DNA of 64,000 nucleotides from RPRB01 sp035501615 (lineage in GTDB: Bacteria; Myxococcota; Myxococcia; Myxococcales; Myxococcaceae): positions 1 to 64,000 of the forward strand of contig DATJVY010000058.1 of NCBI GenBank assembly GCA_035501615.1, in the 5' to 3' direction. Under the pieces are notes generated by a model. The model was given only the letters and a program-made list of their open reading frames with translations. It made no database searches and was not told the DNA's origin. How positions within the stretch are numbered: position 1 is the first letter of the stretch; each line of letters starts with the position of its first letter. Below, piece after piece: positions 16,034 to 24,079 of the stretch. The position numbers and the translations under genes were made by a program.

Positions 16034-16528
16034 CTACCGGCTCGTCGGCGGGGGAGTGCCGGGGGCGCCCCGCTCGTCCGCCGGCGGCGGGTTGACGGGC
16101 TCGGTCCCGGCCGGCCCCGAGCCACCCACCGCGGGGCCCCACTCCGGCGACGGAGGCGCGGCGCGGGCCTTGGTCACGTCGAGGGTGACGTTCCGGGTCG
16201 GCGCGGTGATCCGATCCGCCTCGAGCACCGTTCGGCCCTCCGAGTCGCTGCTCAGCCGACCGGTGACCTGAACCGTGGTGTTGGGCGGGAACTGGTCGGA
16301 GACCTTCGGGCCGAGGTCCTCGGGAACCGCCACCCGCTCGCCGGAGGCGAGGACGAACCCGTTCACCTGACCGCTGGGCGAGGAGGTGTAGTTCTGGATG
16401 CTGCCGGTGAGCGTCGCGCCCCGAGCCGTGGCCGGAACGGCCGCCGAGGGCGAGGCGGTGGAGCCGGTCGAGGCGCAGCCGGCGGCGAGGGCGAGCGCGC
16501 CGGCCGCCAGGCAAGGAAGACATCGCAT
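16034..16528 (-). CDS. Small lipoprotein, unknown family
   Basis: This 164-residue protein has a lipoprotein signal ending in LALAAGC. The middle (GSIQNYTSSPSGQVNGFVL, then VQVTGRLSSDSEGRTVLEA) looks like a small beta-barrel of OB type that could bind ligand. The last 45 residues are Pro/Gly-rich and disordered. The ATG at 16528 follows GGGAGG. It is convergent with the amidohydrolase gene. No family name recognised. Confidence 0.7.
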   Translation of the reverse strand: MRCLPCLAAGALALAAGCASTGSTASPSAAVPATARGATLTGSIQNYTSSPSGQVNGFVLASGERVAVPEDLGPKVSDQFPPNTTVQVTGRLSSDSEGRTVLEADRITAPTRNVTLDVTKARAAPPSPEWGPAVGGSGPAGTEPVNPPPADERGAPGTPPPTSR

Positions 16529-16805
16529 GTTCGGACCTCCCGATGTTCGAGGCCCTGCACGCTGCGCACGACGGAGGGGGATGGCCGGCGCGATCCCGAT
16601 CCCCGGGGAACCCGACTGTCGGCTTGCGAGCAGCCTTCCGTGCACGGCGAGCAGACGCCGCCATGCAGCGAGCGGCGAGCCCCCGGATCGGGCTCCAGCG
16701 AACGGTGCGGACCGTGCAGCCGTGCTCCGCCTGAGGCTCGAACGCCCGGCGTAGAACGGGTCGGCGCTCACGCCAAGGCGGCACGACACCGCGGGAGAAT
16801 CTCCG

Positions 16806-18251
16806 ATGCACGTTCGACGACTGCTTCCACCTCTACTCCTGCTGCCGGCGCTGGCCTTCGCCGCCGGCGCACCTGCCACGCTCCCGATCACGACGTCCTC
16901 CCCGGAGGCCCGGGCGCTCTACCTCGAGGGACGCGACCTGGTGGAGCGGCTGAAGGGCACCGAGGCTCATCTCAAGACCGAGCAGGCGCTGAAGAAGGAC
17001 CCGCAGTTCGCGCTGGCCTGGCTCCAGTACGCGGGCACCTCGGGGACCAACAAGGAGTTCTTCGCCCAGCTCGAGAAGGCGGTCGCTCTGGCTCCCAAGG
17101 CGACCGAGGGCGAGCAGATGTTCATCCAGGCCGCCGAGGCCGGGGCGAAGTCACGTCCCGCCGAGCAGGAGCGCCTGATGAAGGCCCTGGTGGAGAAGTT
17201 CCCCGCCGACGTGCGAATGCACACCAACCTCGGGAACTTCTACTTCGCGCGGCAGGACTACGACGGCGCCGTCCGCGAGCTGTCCCGCGCGACCGAGCTC
17301 GATCCGAAGTTCACCCTCCCCTACAACCAGCTCGGCTACGCCTATCGCCTCCAGGGCAAGTACCCGGAGGCGGAGAAGACCTTCAAGCGGTACGCCGAGC
17401 TGCTCCCCGACGATCCGAACCCGCACGACTCCTATGCCGAGCTGCTGCTGCGGATGGGCCGGTTCGAGGACTCCATCGCCAGCTACCGGAAGGCGCTCAA
17501 GGCGGATCCGCACTTCCTCAGCGCGTACATCGGCATCGTCAACGACCAGGTCCTCCTCGGGAAGGGAGACGATGCCCGGGCCACCCTGAAGGAGATGATG
17601 GGCAAGGCACGGACCGACGGCGAGAAGCGCCAGGTCTGGTTCTGGACTTCCCAGACCTACCTCCACGAGGAGCGCTGGAGCGACGCCGTGAAGGCGATCG
17701 AGGAGGAGAAGAAGATCGCCGACGCCTCGGGCGACGTGCTCTCCGCCTCGCAGGACGTGAACTTCATCGGGAACATCCTGCTCGCCTCGGGCAAGCCCGC
17801 CGAGGCGGTGCAGAAGTTCGAGGAGAGCATGGCCCTGGTGGACAGGGCGAAGGCCTCGGACGCCGTGAAGGATGCCGCCCGCCGGAACCACCTCTTCGAC
17901 CTCGCACGGGCCGCGCTCGCGAAGGGTGACCTCGCCGGTGCCCGCGCCAGCGCAGCGAAGTACGCGGCCGCAGTGGAGGCGAAGGCGGTCCCCTTCGAGG
18001 TGCGGCAGTCGCACGAGCTGGCGGGGATGATCGCCGTCCAGGCCAAGGAGTGGGATTCCGCCCTGACCGAGCTGGGGAAGGCCGGGCAGCAGAACCCTCG
18101 GGTGATGTACCTCACCGGGCTCGCCTGGCAGGGCAAGGGAGACTCGACGAAGGCGGCCGAGGCTTTCCGGTCCGCCGTCGACTACAACCAGCTCAACGGG
18201 GTCTACGGCCTGGTGCGGCCTCAGGCCCGCCGCCAGCTCGGGCGAAGCTAG
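16806..18251 (+). CDS. Exported TPR-repeat protein
   Basis: This 481-residue protein with a signal peptide (cleavage near AFAAGAP) is built from tetratricopeptide repeats. Clear repeat cores include NLGNFYFARQDYDGAVREL, QLGYAYRLQGKYPEAEKTF and YAELLLRMGRFEDSIASY, with weaker ones to the C-terminus. TPR superhelices bind other proteins; the partner here is unknown. The N-terminal block before the repeats (ITTSSPEARALYLEGRDLV) resembles those of similar exported TPR proteins that begin with a count of short inputs. The gene stands alone between divergent and convergent neighbours. Confidence 0.85.
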   Translation: MHVRRLLPPLLLLPALAFAAGAPATLPITTSSPEARALYLEGRDLVERLKGTEAHLKTEQALKKDPQFALAWLQYAGTSGTNKEFFAQLEKAVALAPKATEGEQMFIQAAEAGAKSRPAEQERLMKALVEKFPADVRMHTNLGNFYFARQDYDGAVRELSRATELDPKFTLPYNQLGYAYRLQGKYPEAEKTFKRYAELLPDDPNPHDSYAELLLRMGRFEDSIASYRKALKADPHFLSAYIGIVNDQVLLGKGDDARATLKEMMGKARTDGEKRQVWFWTSQTYLHEERWSDAVKAIEEEKKIADASGDVLSASQDVNFIGNILLASGKPAEAVQKFEESMALVDRAKASDAVKDAARRNHLFDLARAALAKGDLAGARASAAKYAAAVEAKAVPFEVRQSHELAGMIAVQAKEWDSALTELGKAGQQNPRVMYLTGLAWQGKGDSTKAAEAFRSAVDYNQLNGVYGLVRPQARRQLGRS

Positions 18252-18260
18252 GCGCTCCGC

Positions 18261-18290
18261 TCCCGGCGTCCGCACCACGGGGCGCCGGGA
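18261..18290. terminator. Hairpin between convergent genes
   Basis: TCCCGGCG at 18261-18268 pairs with CGCCGGGA at 18283-18290 around a 14-base loop. It lies between the convergent ends of the TPR and sulfurtransferase genes and probably serves both directions. There is no clear T-run. Confidence 0.5.
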
Positions 18291-18301
18291 ACGGCAGGTC
18301 C

Positions 18302-19147
18302 TCAGGGCTTCTCGATCGGCGCGCCGATCAGGTTGCCGTACTCGGTCCAGCTGCCGTCGTAGTTCTTCACGTCCTTGAAGCCGAGCAGGTACTTGAGGAC
18401 GAACCAGGTGTGACTGCTCCGCTCGCCGATGCGGCAGTAGGCGATGGTGGCCTTCTTCGGATCGAGTCGCTTCTGGTCCAGGTAGATGGCCCGGAGCTCG
18501 TCCGGGCTCTTGAAGGTGTTCTCCGGGGTCACCGCGGTGCTCCACGGGATGCTGGTCGCCCCCGGGACGTGGCCGCCGCGCTGGGCGGTCTCGGACATGC
18601 CCGGTGGAGCGATCACCTTCCCGGTGAACTCGTCCGGGCTCCGCACGTCCACCAGCGGGGCGCGCTTCTCGCTGGCGGTGAGCACCTCGGCCACCTTGGC
18701 GCGGATCGAGGCGTCCACCGAGGGCACCTTGTACTGGCTGGGGGAGAACTTCTGGATCTCGGTGGTGAGCGGGGCCCCTTCCTCGTTGAGCCACTTGGCC
18801 CGGCCGCCGTTCAAGAGGCGGACGTCCTTGTGTCCGTAGATCTTGTAGAGCCAGAACCCGAAGGCCGCGAACCAGTTGCTCGAGTCCCCGTAGATGACCA
18901 CGGTGTCCGAGTTCTTGATCCCTGCCTCGGAGTTGAGCTTCTCGAACTCCTGCTTGGAGACGATGTCGCGCCTGAGCTGGTCGTTGAGCTGGGTGGTCCA
19001 GTCCCAGCCGACCGCTCCGGGGATGTGGCCCGCAGCGTAGAGCTTCGGGTCCACGTCCACCTCGACGATGCGGACGCCGGGGGTCTTGAGGTTCTGCTTC
19101 AGCCAGTCGGTCGAGACCAGGACCTCGGGGTGTGCGTAGTCGGCCAT
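18302..19147 (-). CDS. Thiosulfate/3-mercaptopyruvate sulfurtransferase (two rhodanese domains)
   Basis: This 281-residue enzyme has two rhodanese domains. The first (HPEVLVSTDWLKQNL through RLLNGGRAKWL) is catalytically silent; the second carries the active loop CRIGERSS with nucleophile C238. CRIGERSSHTWFVL is typical of thiosulfate sulfurtransferases of the CysA2/rhodanese type, and the inter-domain PLVDVRSPDEFTG motif is standard. It transfers sulfane sulphur to cyanide or thiols. It lies 37 bases downstream of the cysteine synthase gene on the same strand, so the pair probably forms a sulphur-assimilation operon. Confidence 0.9.
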   Translation of the reverse strand: MADYAHPEVLVSTDWLKQNLKTPGVRIVEVDVDPKLYAAGHIPGAVGWDWTTQLNDQLRRDIVSKQEFEKLNSEAGIKNSDTVVIYGDSSNWFAAFGFWLYKIYGHKDVRLLNGGRAKWLNEEGAPLTTEIQKFSPSQYKVPSVDASIRAKVAEVLTASEKRAPLVDVRSPDEFTGKVIAPPGMSETAQRGGHVPGATSIPWSTAVTPENTFKSPDELRAIYLDQKRLDPKKATIAYCRIGERSSHTWFVLKYLLGFKDVKNYDGSWTEYGNLIGAPIEKP

Positions 19148-19184
19148 GTCGCTGCTCCTTCCTGCTGCGTGAGAAGTTGATTTG

Positions 19185-20150
19185 TCAGGGCTCGGCCTTC
19201 AGGCCGGGCACGTGCTTGAGCATGTTCGATGCGTACTTGAAGGCGTCGTCGCAGAAGATCATCACCCCGAAAGGAACCGGGCCCTTCCGCGCGATGCGCC
19301 GGGCTCCCTCGAAGATGAGCCCCGAGCTCGGTCCGGCCCGGAGGCCCTCGTGCCGGGCGAGCTCCACGGCCACCGTGTAGGCGAGCTCGAAGTCGACCTC
19401 GAGGATCTCGTCGACGAGCGCGGGGTCGAAGAGCTGCGAGACGTCGAGCTCGGAGACGTTCCGGATCCCGGGCACGTCGTGACCCGGGGTGGGCTGCACG
19501 GCGACGATCTTCACCGAGGGGTTCTTCCCCTTGAGGAACTTGCTGAGCCCCATCACCGTCCCGCAGGTGCCCAGCGAGGTGAAGACGTGGGTCACCTTCC
19601 CTCCGGTCTGCCGCCAGATCTCCGGGCCGGTCGTTCGAACGTGCGCCTCGACGTTCTGCGGGTTGGCGTACTGGTTGGGCATCACCCAGCGATCGGCCGA
19701 GGCCTTGGCGTGGGTCTTGGCGAGGCCGATGGTGCCGTCCTCGCTCCCCGGGAGCGGACAGAGCGCGTCGGGAACCACCTCCACCTTCGCTCCGAAGGCC
19801 TGGAGGAGAACCTTCTTCTCCTCGGGGACCTTCGACGGGACGACGGCCAGCATCGGGTAGCCCCGTACGCCGGCGAGCGCGGTCAGGCTGAGGCCGGTGT
19901 TCCCGCTGGTGGGCTCGACGATGCCGCGGCCAGGCCTCGAGGGTCCCAGCTCTCCCCTCTTCTCGAGGTCCCGGATCATCGACCACGCGGCCCGGTCCTT
20001 CACCGAGCCGAAGGGGTTCATCCACTCGAGCTTCGCCCAGAGCTGCGAGCCCTCCGGGACCAGCCGGTTCAGCCGGACGATCGGGGAGGGGTTCTCCTCG
20101 TCGGGCAGGAGCTGGGTGATGTCCTCGTAAACGCGTGCGGAGTGGTCCAT
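19185..20150 (-). CDS. cysM: Cysteine synthase family protein (O-acetylserine/O-phosphoserine type)
   Basis: This is a 321-residue fold-type II PLP enzyme. The Schiff-base lysine is K51 in NPFGSVKDRAA. PTSGNTGLSL near 83 binds the substrate carboxylate, and TSLGTCGTVMG near 195 is the phosphate-binding loop. These features define the cysteine synthase/cystathionine beta-synthase group. The divergence from CysK and the central VMPNQYANPQNVEAH segment resemble CysM-like enzymes. It makes cysteine from an activated serine and sulphide or thiosulfate; the neighbouring sulfurtransferase fits the latter. The choice between CysM and a related enzyme is tentative. Confidence 0.8.
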   Translation of the reverse strand: MDHSARVYEDITQLLPDEENPSPIVRLNRLVPEGSQLWAKLEWMNPFGSVKDRAAWSMIRDLEKRGELGPSRPGRGIVEPTSGNTGLSLTALAGVRGYPMLAVVPSKVPEEKKVLLQAFGAKVEVVPDALCPLPGSEDGTIGLAKTHAKASADRWVMPNQYANPQNVEAHVRTTGPEIWRQTGGKVTHVFTSLGTCGTVMGLSKFLKGKNPSVKIVAVQPTPGHDVPGIRNVSELDVSQLFDPALVDEILEVDFELAYTVAVELARHEGLRAGPSSGLIFEGARRIARKGPVPFGVMIFCDDAFKYASNMLKHVPGLKAEP

Positions 20151-20458
20151 CGGGTCTGGGTCCTCTGACGTGAGAGGGTGCGGGAACGACGGTCTGGGGG
20201 CGAGAGCGACCGGGGGAAGAGCCCCCGGGCTCGTCAGCCCTTCAACGACAACAACAACAGCGGGGCGCCAGCACGCGGGCGGTCACCCGGACGCTGCAAG
20301 CGCTGGCCGATGGAGGCGGCACGGCCCGGGGACGCTAACGCCCTGCCCTTCGGGATGCCAGGGGTCCCCCGGCAGGCAGTCCAGCGTGGCTGCTCTTCTC
20401 TGCTGCCTGCTTCTTGCAGATCTCCCCCGCGGCATTCGTCGCGTCGCGAGGGATCTCG
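20151..20458. other. Divergent intergenic region upstream of the cysteine synthase operon
   Basis: This region has 308 bases. I looked for a sulphur-responsive riboswitch on the minus strand (SAM-I or SAM-II motifs) and found none. A low-complexity AACAACAAC run occurs near 20,245-20,260. No gene of convincing composition is present. Confidence 0.4.
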
Positions 20459-21037
20459 ATGGTTTCGGGACTGAGTCGGGTGGGTCAAACCGGATCGCTG
20501 CTGGTGCTGCTGACCCTGCTCCAGGGGGGCAGCGCGTGGGCGCAGGGGACCGTCTGTCACCGCGTCTGGGTGGAGGTGCGGGACAACGACCTGATGGGAA
20601 ACTCCGAGCTGACCGCCCCGCCCCGGACTCGCTACCCGGGGAAGTTCTGCTTCATCGTCTACGACCGGAAGACCGCCCGCTTCTCCCTCGAGCCGGACGA
20701 CACGTCGGCCAGGCCCTTCGCCTCCCTGGTGCTCCGCCGGAGCCGCCGCGACGCGGGGCCGAACCTCCACTCCTATAGCCGCTCGTCGCCGGACTATGAC
20801 GAGGACCGGCTCCGGGGCCGGAACGACTTCCTCTATCTCCGCACCTACCCCAGCGGCGAGCGCCATTACGGAGCAACGGTCACCGACCTCACCGGGAAGA
20901 TCACCCTCAGCTGGAGCGCCACCCTGAGCCCCCGGGGGGCGCGGCTGGACGAGGTGCCGTCGCCAAGAGGTGGCGGGACGGCGACCGCCCAGATGGCGGC
21001 CGGTCCGCCACATCGGCAGCCGCCCGGGCCACAATAG
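20459..21037 (+). CDS. Exported protein of unknown family
   Basis: This 192-residue protein has a signal peptide ending near GSAWAQG. The mature part (VCHRVWVEVRDNDLMGNSEL, KFCFIVYDRKTARFSL, RYPG) looks beta-rich and has two cysteines, C41-like in TVCHRV and KFC, that could pair. No known domain recognised. The ATG at 20459 follows GAGGG at seven bases; an ATG at 20414 is possible but would extend the signal. Its end overlaps the possible GTG start of the next gene by 68 bases. Confidence 0.6.
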   Translation: MVSGLSRVGQTGSLLVLLTLLQGGSAWAQGTVCHRVWVEVRDNDLMGNSELTAPPRTRYPGKFCFIVYDRKTARFSLEPDDTSARPFASLVLRRSRRDAGPNLHSYSRSSPDYDEDRLRGRNDFLYLRTYPSGERHYGATVTDLTGKITLSWSATLSPRGARLDEVPSPRGGGTATAQMAAGPPHRQPPGPQ

Positions 21038-21890
21038 CGGGCGGAGGCTGGCCCTGGACGGACATCGCTGGAGAGTCGCTTGGGCGCGGGCCCTCGTGCT
21101 CGCCACCACCCTCGCGGGCTGCGTGAAGCCCGATCCGGCGGCGATCGTCCAGCCCCTCGAGACGACCCTCGGCGCGGCCGTCCCCGCCGCCTACTTCGCG
21201 GCTGTGTCCTGGGCCGCGCTCGACGGTCGGGCCTCTCCTTGCGCGAGGGTGGTCACCCCGGTGGGCTCGGGAGCCACCCTCCGGGTCGAGGTGAGCCTCG
21301 GTCCGGGCTGCCCGCCGATGTTCGGAGCGGACGAGAGCGGAACGGTGGTGGTCACCGGAACCTGGACGCCCCAGCTCGCGACCTTCGTGATGGACTTCAC
21401 CGGAGTGTCCTCCGGCGGGCACCCGATGATCGTCGTGGGGATCGCCGCGATGACGGTCACGCCCTCCGCATCGGGCCACCTGATCGTCGCCTACGGCGAG
21501 GAGGACATCGAGGTGGGAACCACCACCTCTCCGACCGCCGGCGTGAAGCAGGTCGCGTGGGTGGTCGACATCGACACGGCCGGCACTGACGACCCGTCCG
21601 ACGACACGCTCAGCATCTCTGGTGGAGACCAGGTCCTGCTGGCCAGCGGCGGGGCCACTCCCTCCGGGGGCCTCACCCAGGTCGCGGTCGGGGACGCGGT
21701 CTTCGAGCCCGGGTGCCGCAAGAATCCCGGTTCCGGCATCGCCGCGGTCCAGCGCGCCAGCGCCGAGGGCGGCGGCTGGGTGCTCTTCCTGTTCCACGAC
21801 ACCTGCAACGGCACGGCCGACGTGGTCGCCGCGATGGCTCCGTACGAGCTGCTGATCAGCGACTCGCTGCCGCTCGCGTTTCTTCAGTAA
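20970..21890 (+). CDS. Lipoprotein of unknown function; CTG start likely at 21054
   Basis: The lipoprotein signal (RALVLATTLAGC) is followed by a beta-rich domain of about 260 residues with PCARVV, GPGCPPMF, FEPGCRKNPGSG and HDTCNG cysteine-containing turns. No family recognised. The first ordinary start codon is the GTG at 20970, which would place over 40 residues, largely Arg-rich, ahead of the signal and overlap the preceding gene. A CTG at 21054, in frame, has an excellent GGAGG seven bases before it and gives a signal peptide of normal length. I list the outer limit and consider CTG the better start. Confidence 0.6.
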   Translation: MAGRRPPRWRPVRHIGSRPGHNSGRRLALDGHRWRVAWARALVLATTLAGCVKPDPAAIVQPLETTLGAAVPAAYFAAVSWAALDGRASPCARVVTPVGSGATLRVEVSLGPGCPPMFGADESGTVVVTGTWTPQLATFVMDFTGVSSGGHPMIVVGIAAMTVTPSASGHLIVAYGEEDIEVGTTTSPTAGVKQVAWVVDIDTAGTDDPSDDTLSISGGDQVLLASGGATPSGGLTQVAVGDAVFEPGCRKNPGSGIAAVQRASAEGGGWVLFLFHDTCNGTADVVAAMAPYELLISDSLPLAFLQ

Positions 21891-21893
21891 ATC

Positions 21894-21930
21894 GGAGGCC
21901 CGCCCGGACGACACTTCCGGGCGGGCCTCC
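21894..21930. terminator. Strong bidirectional hairpin terminator
   Basis: A perfect 14-bp stem: GGAGGCCCGCCCGG (21894-21907) pairs with CCGGGCGGGCCTCC (21917-21930) around a nine-base loop. It sits in the 44-base gap between the convergent lipoprotein and slipin genes. The left arm is preceded by AAAT (T-rich on the minus strand) and the right arm is followed by TTG. Confidence 0.85.
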
Positions 21931-21934
21931 TTGC

Positions 21935-23023
21935 TCACGACTTGGTCTGCAGCTGCAGCTGCGGCAGCGCCCGGTCGCCGAGCACGACGTGCACCTGGCC
22001 CACCTTGGCGGCGAGCTCCTTGTACGCCTCGAGCTCCTTGAGGCGGACGAGCAGCGGGTTCTCGCCGAGCACCTTGGCGGTCTGGGCCATCGAGCGGGTG
22101 GCCGCGGTCTCCTCACGGCGGAGGATGACGTTGGCCTCGGCCTCCTTCTGGGCCTCGATCACCCGGTTGAGCAGGGTCTTCATCTCGCCCGGGAGGACCA
22201 GGTCCTTGACGCCGAGGTCGAGCAGCTCCAGGCCCACGCTCTGCGCACGCTCGCGCACGGTGGGCACCAGCTGCAGGCCGAGCTGCTCCCGCGCTGCGAG
22301 CAGCTCGTCCAGGGTGCGGGTCGACACGGCCTCACGCGCGGCAAGCTGCACCGCTACGTAGAGGACCTCGTCCGGCGCCCGGGCCACGGTGGCCAGGCGG
22401 CGAGCGTCCGCCACCCGCCAGGCCGCGACGAGGTTCAGACGCAGCGACACGCGGTCGCGGGTCATGACCTCCTGCCCGTTCACCGCGAGCTGCTTCTCGC
22501 GGAGGTCGATCACCGAGAGGATGACCTTCCGGCGAACGGCCCACGCGGCGTGACGACCCGGGCCGAGCACGGCCTCGAGCGCCCCGTCCACGTACCGCAG
22601 GACGGTGGTCCCCTCGGCCGCGGTGGCCTCGACGTAGTCGCTGGCCGGCACGAGCGCCTTGACCTCGTCACGGAGCGGCGCGGCCTCGATGCCCGACACG
22701 TCCAGCACCTCGAGGGTCACGGACGGATCGACGGTCCAGACGAGGTGCATTCCCGCCTGGAGCCACTTGATCGGACGTCCCCGGCGGCTCACGACCGCGC
22801 GCTGATCCGGAGTGAGAGTCAGCCGCGCGAGGTCACGGTCCGGGACGAGCGCGAGCTCCTCCGGACGCAGCTCCGCCAGGAGACGCTCGGCGTCGTACCG
22901 GCGCACCTCGACCTCCCGCCAGAGCGGGGTCGGGGTCCGGTGACGTCCCGGACCGAGGTATCGGACCGGGAGCTGGTCGACGAGCACGAGGGCTCGCTCA
23001 TTGAGGGCAACGGTGATTCGCAT
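21935..23023 (-). CDS. Slipin (SPFH/Band 7) protein
   Basis: This 362-residue SPFH-domain protein has no obvious long transmembrane helix. The N-terminal 100 residues carry repeated gateway-like strands (LVLVDQLPVRYLGPGRHRT, RAVVSRRGRPIKWLQAG, TTVLRYVDGALEAVLGPGRH). The SPFH core follows: KVILSVIDLREKQLAVNGQE, RDRVSLRLNLVAAWRVADA, ELLDLGVKDLVLPGEMKTLL. An Ala/Glu-rich coiled coil ends it (VIEAQKEAEANVILRREETA). SPFH proteins oligomerise into membrane-associated rings. The ATG at 23023 follows a strong GGAGG. Slipin genes of this kind have been noted beside RNA-repair genes in other bacteria (recalled, not checked); here the leader contains tRNA-like structures instead. Confidence 0.85.
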   Translation of the reverse strand: MRITVALNERALVLVDQLPVRYLGPGRHRTPTPLWREVEVRRYDAERLLAELRPEELALVPDRDLARLTLTPDQRAVVSRRGRPIKWLQAGMHLVWTVDPSVTLEVLDVSGIEAAPLRDEVKALVPASDYVEATAAEGTTVLRYVDGALEAVLGPGRHAAWAVRRKVILSVIDLREKQLAVNGQEVMTRDRVSLRLNLVAAWRVADARRLATVARAPDEVLYVAVQLAAREAVSTRTLDELLAAREQLGLQLVPTVRERAQSVGLELLDLGVKDLVLPGEMKTLLNRVIEAQKEAEANVILRREETAATRSMAQTAKVLGENPLLVRLKELEAYKELAAKVGQVHVVLGDRALPQLQLQTKS

Positions 23024-23325
23024 GACGACTGACCTCCTTCCTCTTGGGGCGCTGCAACGACAGGCTTCGAAGTGGGCGTCGCGGACGTCGCGACGAAGAA
23101 GAGAGGCGCCGGACGCTCGGGGGCGTCCTGGTCCGTCCCCCTCCGTGCGAAATCGGCCGGCGTGCTCCGGCGCGACGCGCCGACGGTCCGGGGGAGGGCC
23201 GTCACCCGGCGGCGGTGACGTTCGCTCTTGGGATGACCGGGGCGTGGCGGTCGGTGCTGGCCGGTCGCCTCGCGCGGCCGGAGTCGGACGCCGGCTCGCG
23301 CCGGCACCTCGGTGACGTGTCCAAC

Positions 23326-23399
23326 GTCGGTTGGGGGAGTCGAACCCCTGGCTTGGATTGCCAGTCCAGTGCTCCTTTGAAGAGCGGTCGAGAACCGTC
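23326..23399 (-). ncRNA. tRNA-like cloverleaf with GGC in the anticodon loop
   Basis: Read on the minus strand the 74 bases fold as a tRNA. GACGGTT/AACCGAC acceptor arms pair six of seven positions. The D-stem is GCTC/GAGC with loop TTCAAAG. The anticodon arm is CTGGA/TCCAA (four of five pairs) around CTGGCAA, anticodon GGC (Ala). The T-arm AGGGG/CCCCC (four of five) encloses TTCGACT. It departs from a working tRNA: seven bases instead of two between acceptor and D-stem, a three-base variable loop, no GG in the D-loop, and G as discriminator. I call it tRNA-like or a decayed tRNA. Confidence 0.6.
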
Positions 23400-23434
23400 T
23401 GCGGCCGTTCCCATCGCCGAGCGGAGCCCGATGT

Positions 23435-23516
23435 GCGGCAAGCCGAAGGTGCGAGCCCGGGTGGAGGACGCCCGCGCTGTGAACGCGGGTGCTTCCCGGA
23501 TGCACTGCGGCGCCGC
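23435..23516 (-). ncRNA. tRNA-like element with a tRNA-Val(CAC)-type anticodon arm
   Basis: On the minus strand a perfect anticodon arm CCGCG-TTCACAG-CGCGG (23472-23488) displays CAC, the same loop start TTCACA as the genuine tRNA-Val at 36576-36647. Before it is a D-like arm GTGC-ATCCGGGAA-GCAC with GGG in its loop. The ends GCGGC (23512-23516) and GCCGC (23435-23439) pair as a short acceptor. The T-arm is degenerate (CCGGG around CTCGCACC, closed by TTCGG through G-T pairs). It is shorter in stems and looser than a functional tRNA. Confidence 0.45.
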
Positions 23517-23785
23517 TGGGGCGCACCGCCATGTCCCTGAAGCTCGAAGGCCGGATTCCCTCGCGAGAACCCGGCCTCCGGAAGCTGCAGCCTCAAACGA
23601 TCAGCCTGAGACTGGCTCTCCCGGAAGTCGGAGGTACGTGGGGAACACGCGACCGGACGCATGCCCGGAGCGGTTCAGCCTCCTCGACAAGCAATCGATC
23701 GCGGTGCGTGCTCACGGCGGACCTCACGAAAGCCGGGCGAAGTAGACCCGAAACGAATTTCTGTCAAGCGGGGGTCCCGGTTCGC

Positions 23786-24079
23786 TCACGGTCCGCAGCC
23801 CACCGTGTGCACAACGTCCCGGAAGGACACGACCCAGTCCCCGCGCGCGACCGCGACCACCACCACCGGCCTGGTGAGCGCGGCGGTGGTGACGCAGCCC
23901 TCACCAGGCCGCGTCTCCACGACCTCGATGCGCGGGACGTCCCCCTCGGCGACGACCTCGGGAATGTCGACGGCGTAGCCACCGCTGAGCGGTGTCCCGA
24001 GGCCCGGGTTGCGCGGAGCCGCAGCCGGAGGCGGCGACCCAACACGAGCGCCAGAGTGCACCGTGTCGTCGTGAACCAC
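23786..24079 (-). CDS. PrcB-like C-terminal domain fragment
   Basis: The last 70 residues fit the PrcB_C domain found in PrcB (a subunit of a spirochaete protease complex) and in many hypothetical proteins: LSGGYAVDIPEVVAEG, RIEVVETRPGEGCVTTAALT, RPVVVVAVARGDWVVSF. The usual upstream part of that domain (an aspartate-and-tryptophan segment) is not found in this frame or the other two, so the gene is either a short version or a 5'-decayed pseudogene. A GTG at 24079 is the nearest plausible start but has no ribosome site. Its place just upstream of the structured leader is the only context. Confidence 0.4.
   Translation of the reverse strand: MVHDDTVHSGARVGSPPPAAAPRNPGLGTPLSGGYAVDIPEVVAEGDVPRIEVVETRPGEGCVTTAALTRPVVVVAVARGDWVVSFRDVVHTVGCGP

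Larger units (their letters stand above)
23024..23785. other. Long structured leader upstream of the slipin gene
   Basis: This stretch has 762 bases without protein-coding character. On the minus strand it contains, in order towards the slipin gene, a GC-rich hairpin with an interrupted T-arm-like core (23549-23576) and a tRNA-like element (23435-23516). A second tRNA-like element (23326-23399) follows, then a stem-loop GCCGGC-GCGA-GCCGGC with a GNRA-type loop (23290-23305), and a 7-bp stem with a 7-base loop (CGTCACC/GGTGACG, 23200-23220). The regular alternation of folds suggests a transcribed RNA. No sigma-54 promoter matching the TGGCAC/TTGCA pattern was found upstream. Confidence 0.5.

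Noticed and set aside
20151..20458. SAM riboswitch before the cysteine synthase gene
   Set aside because: None of the conserved core elements could be found.
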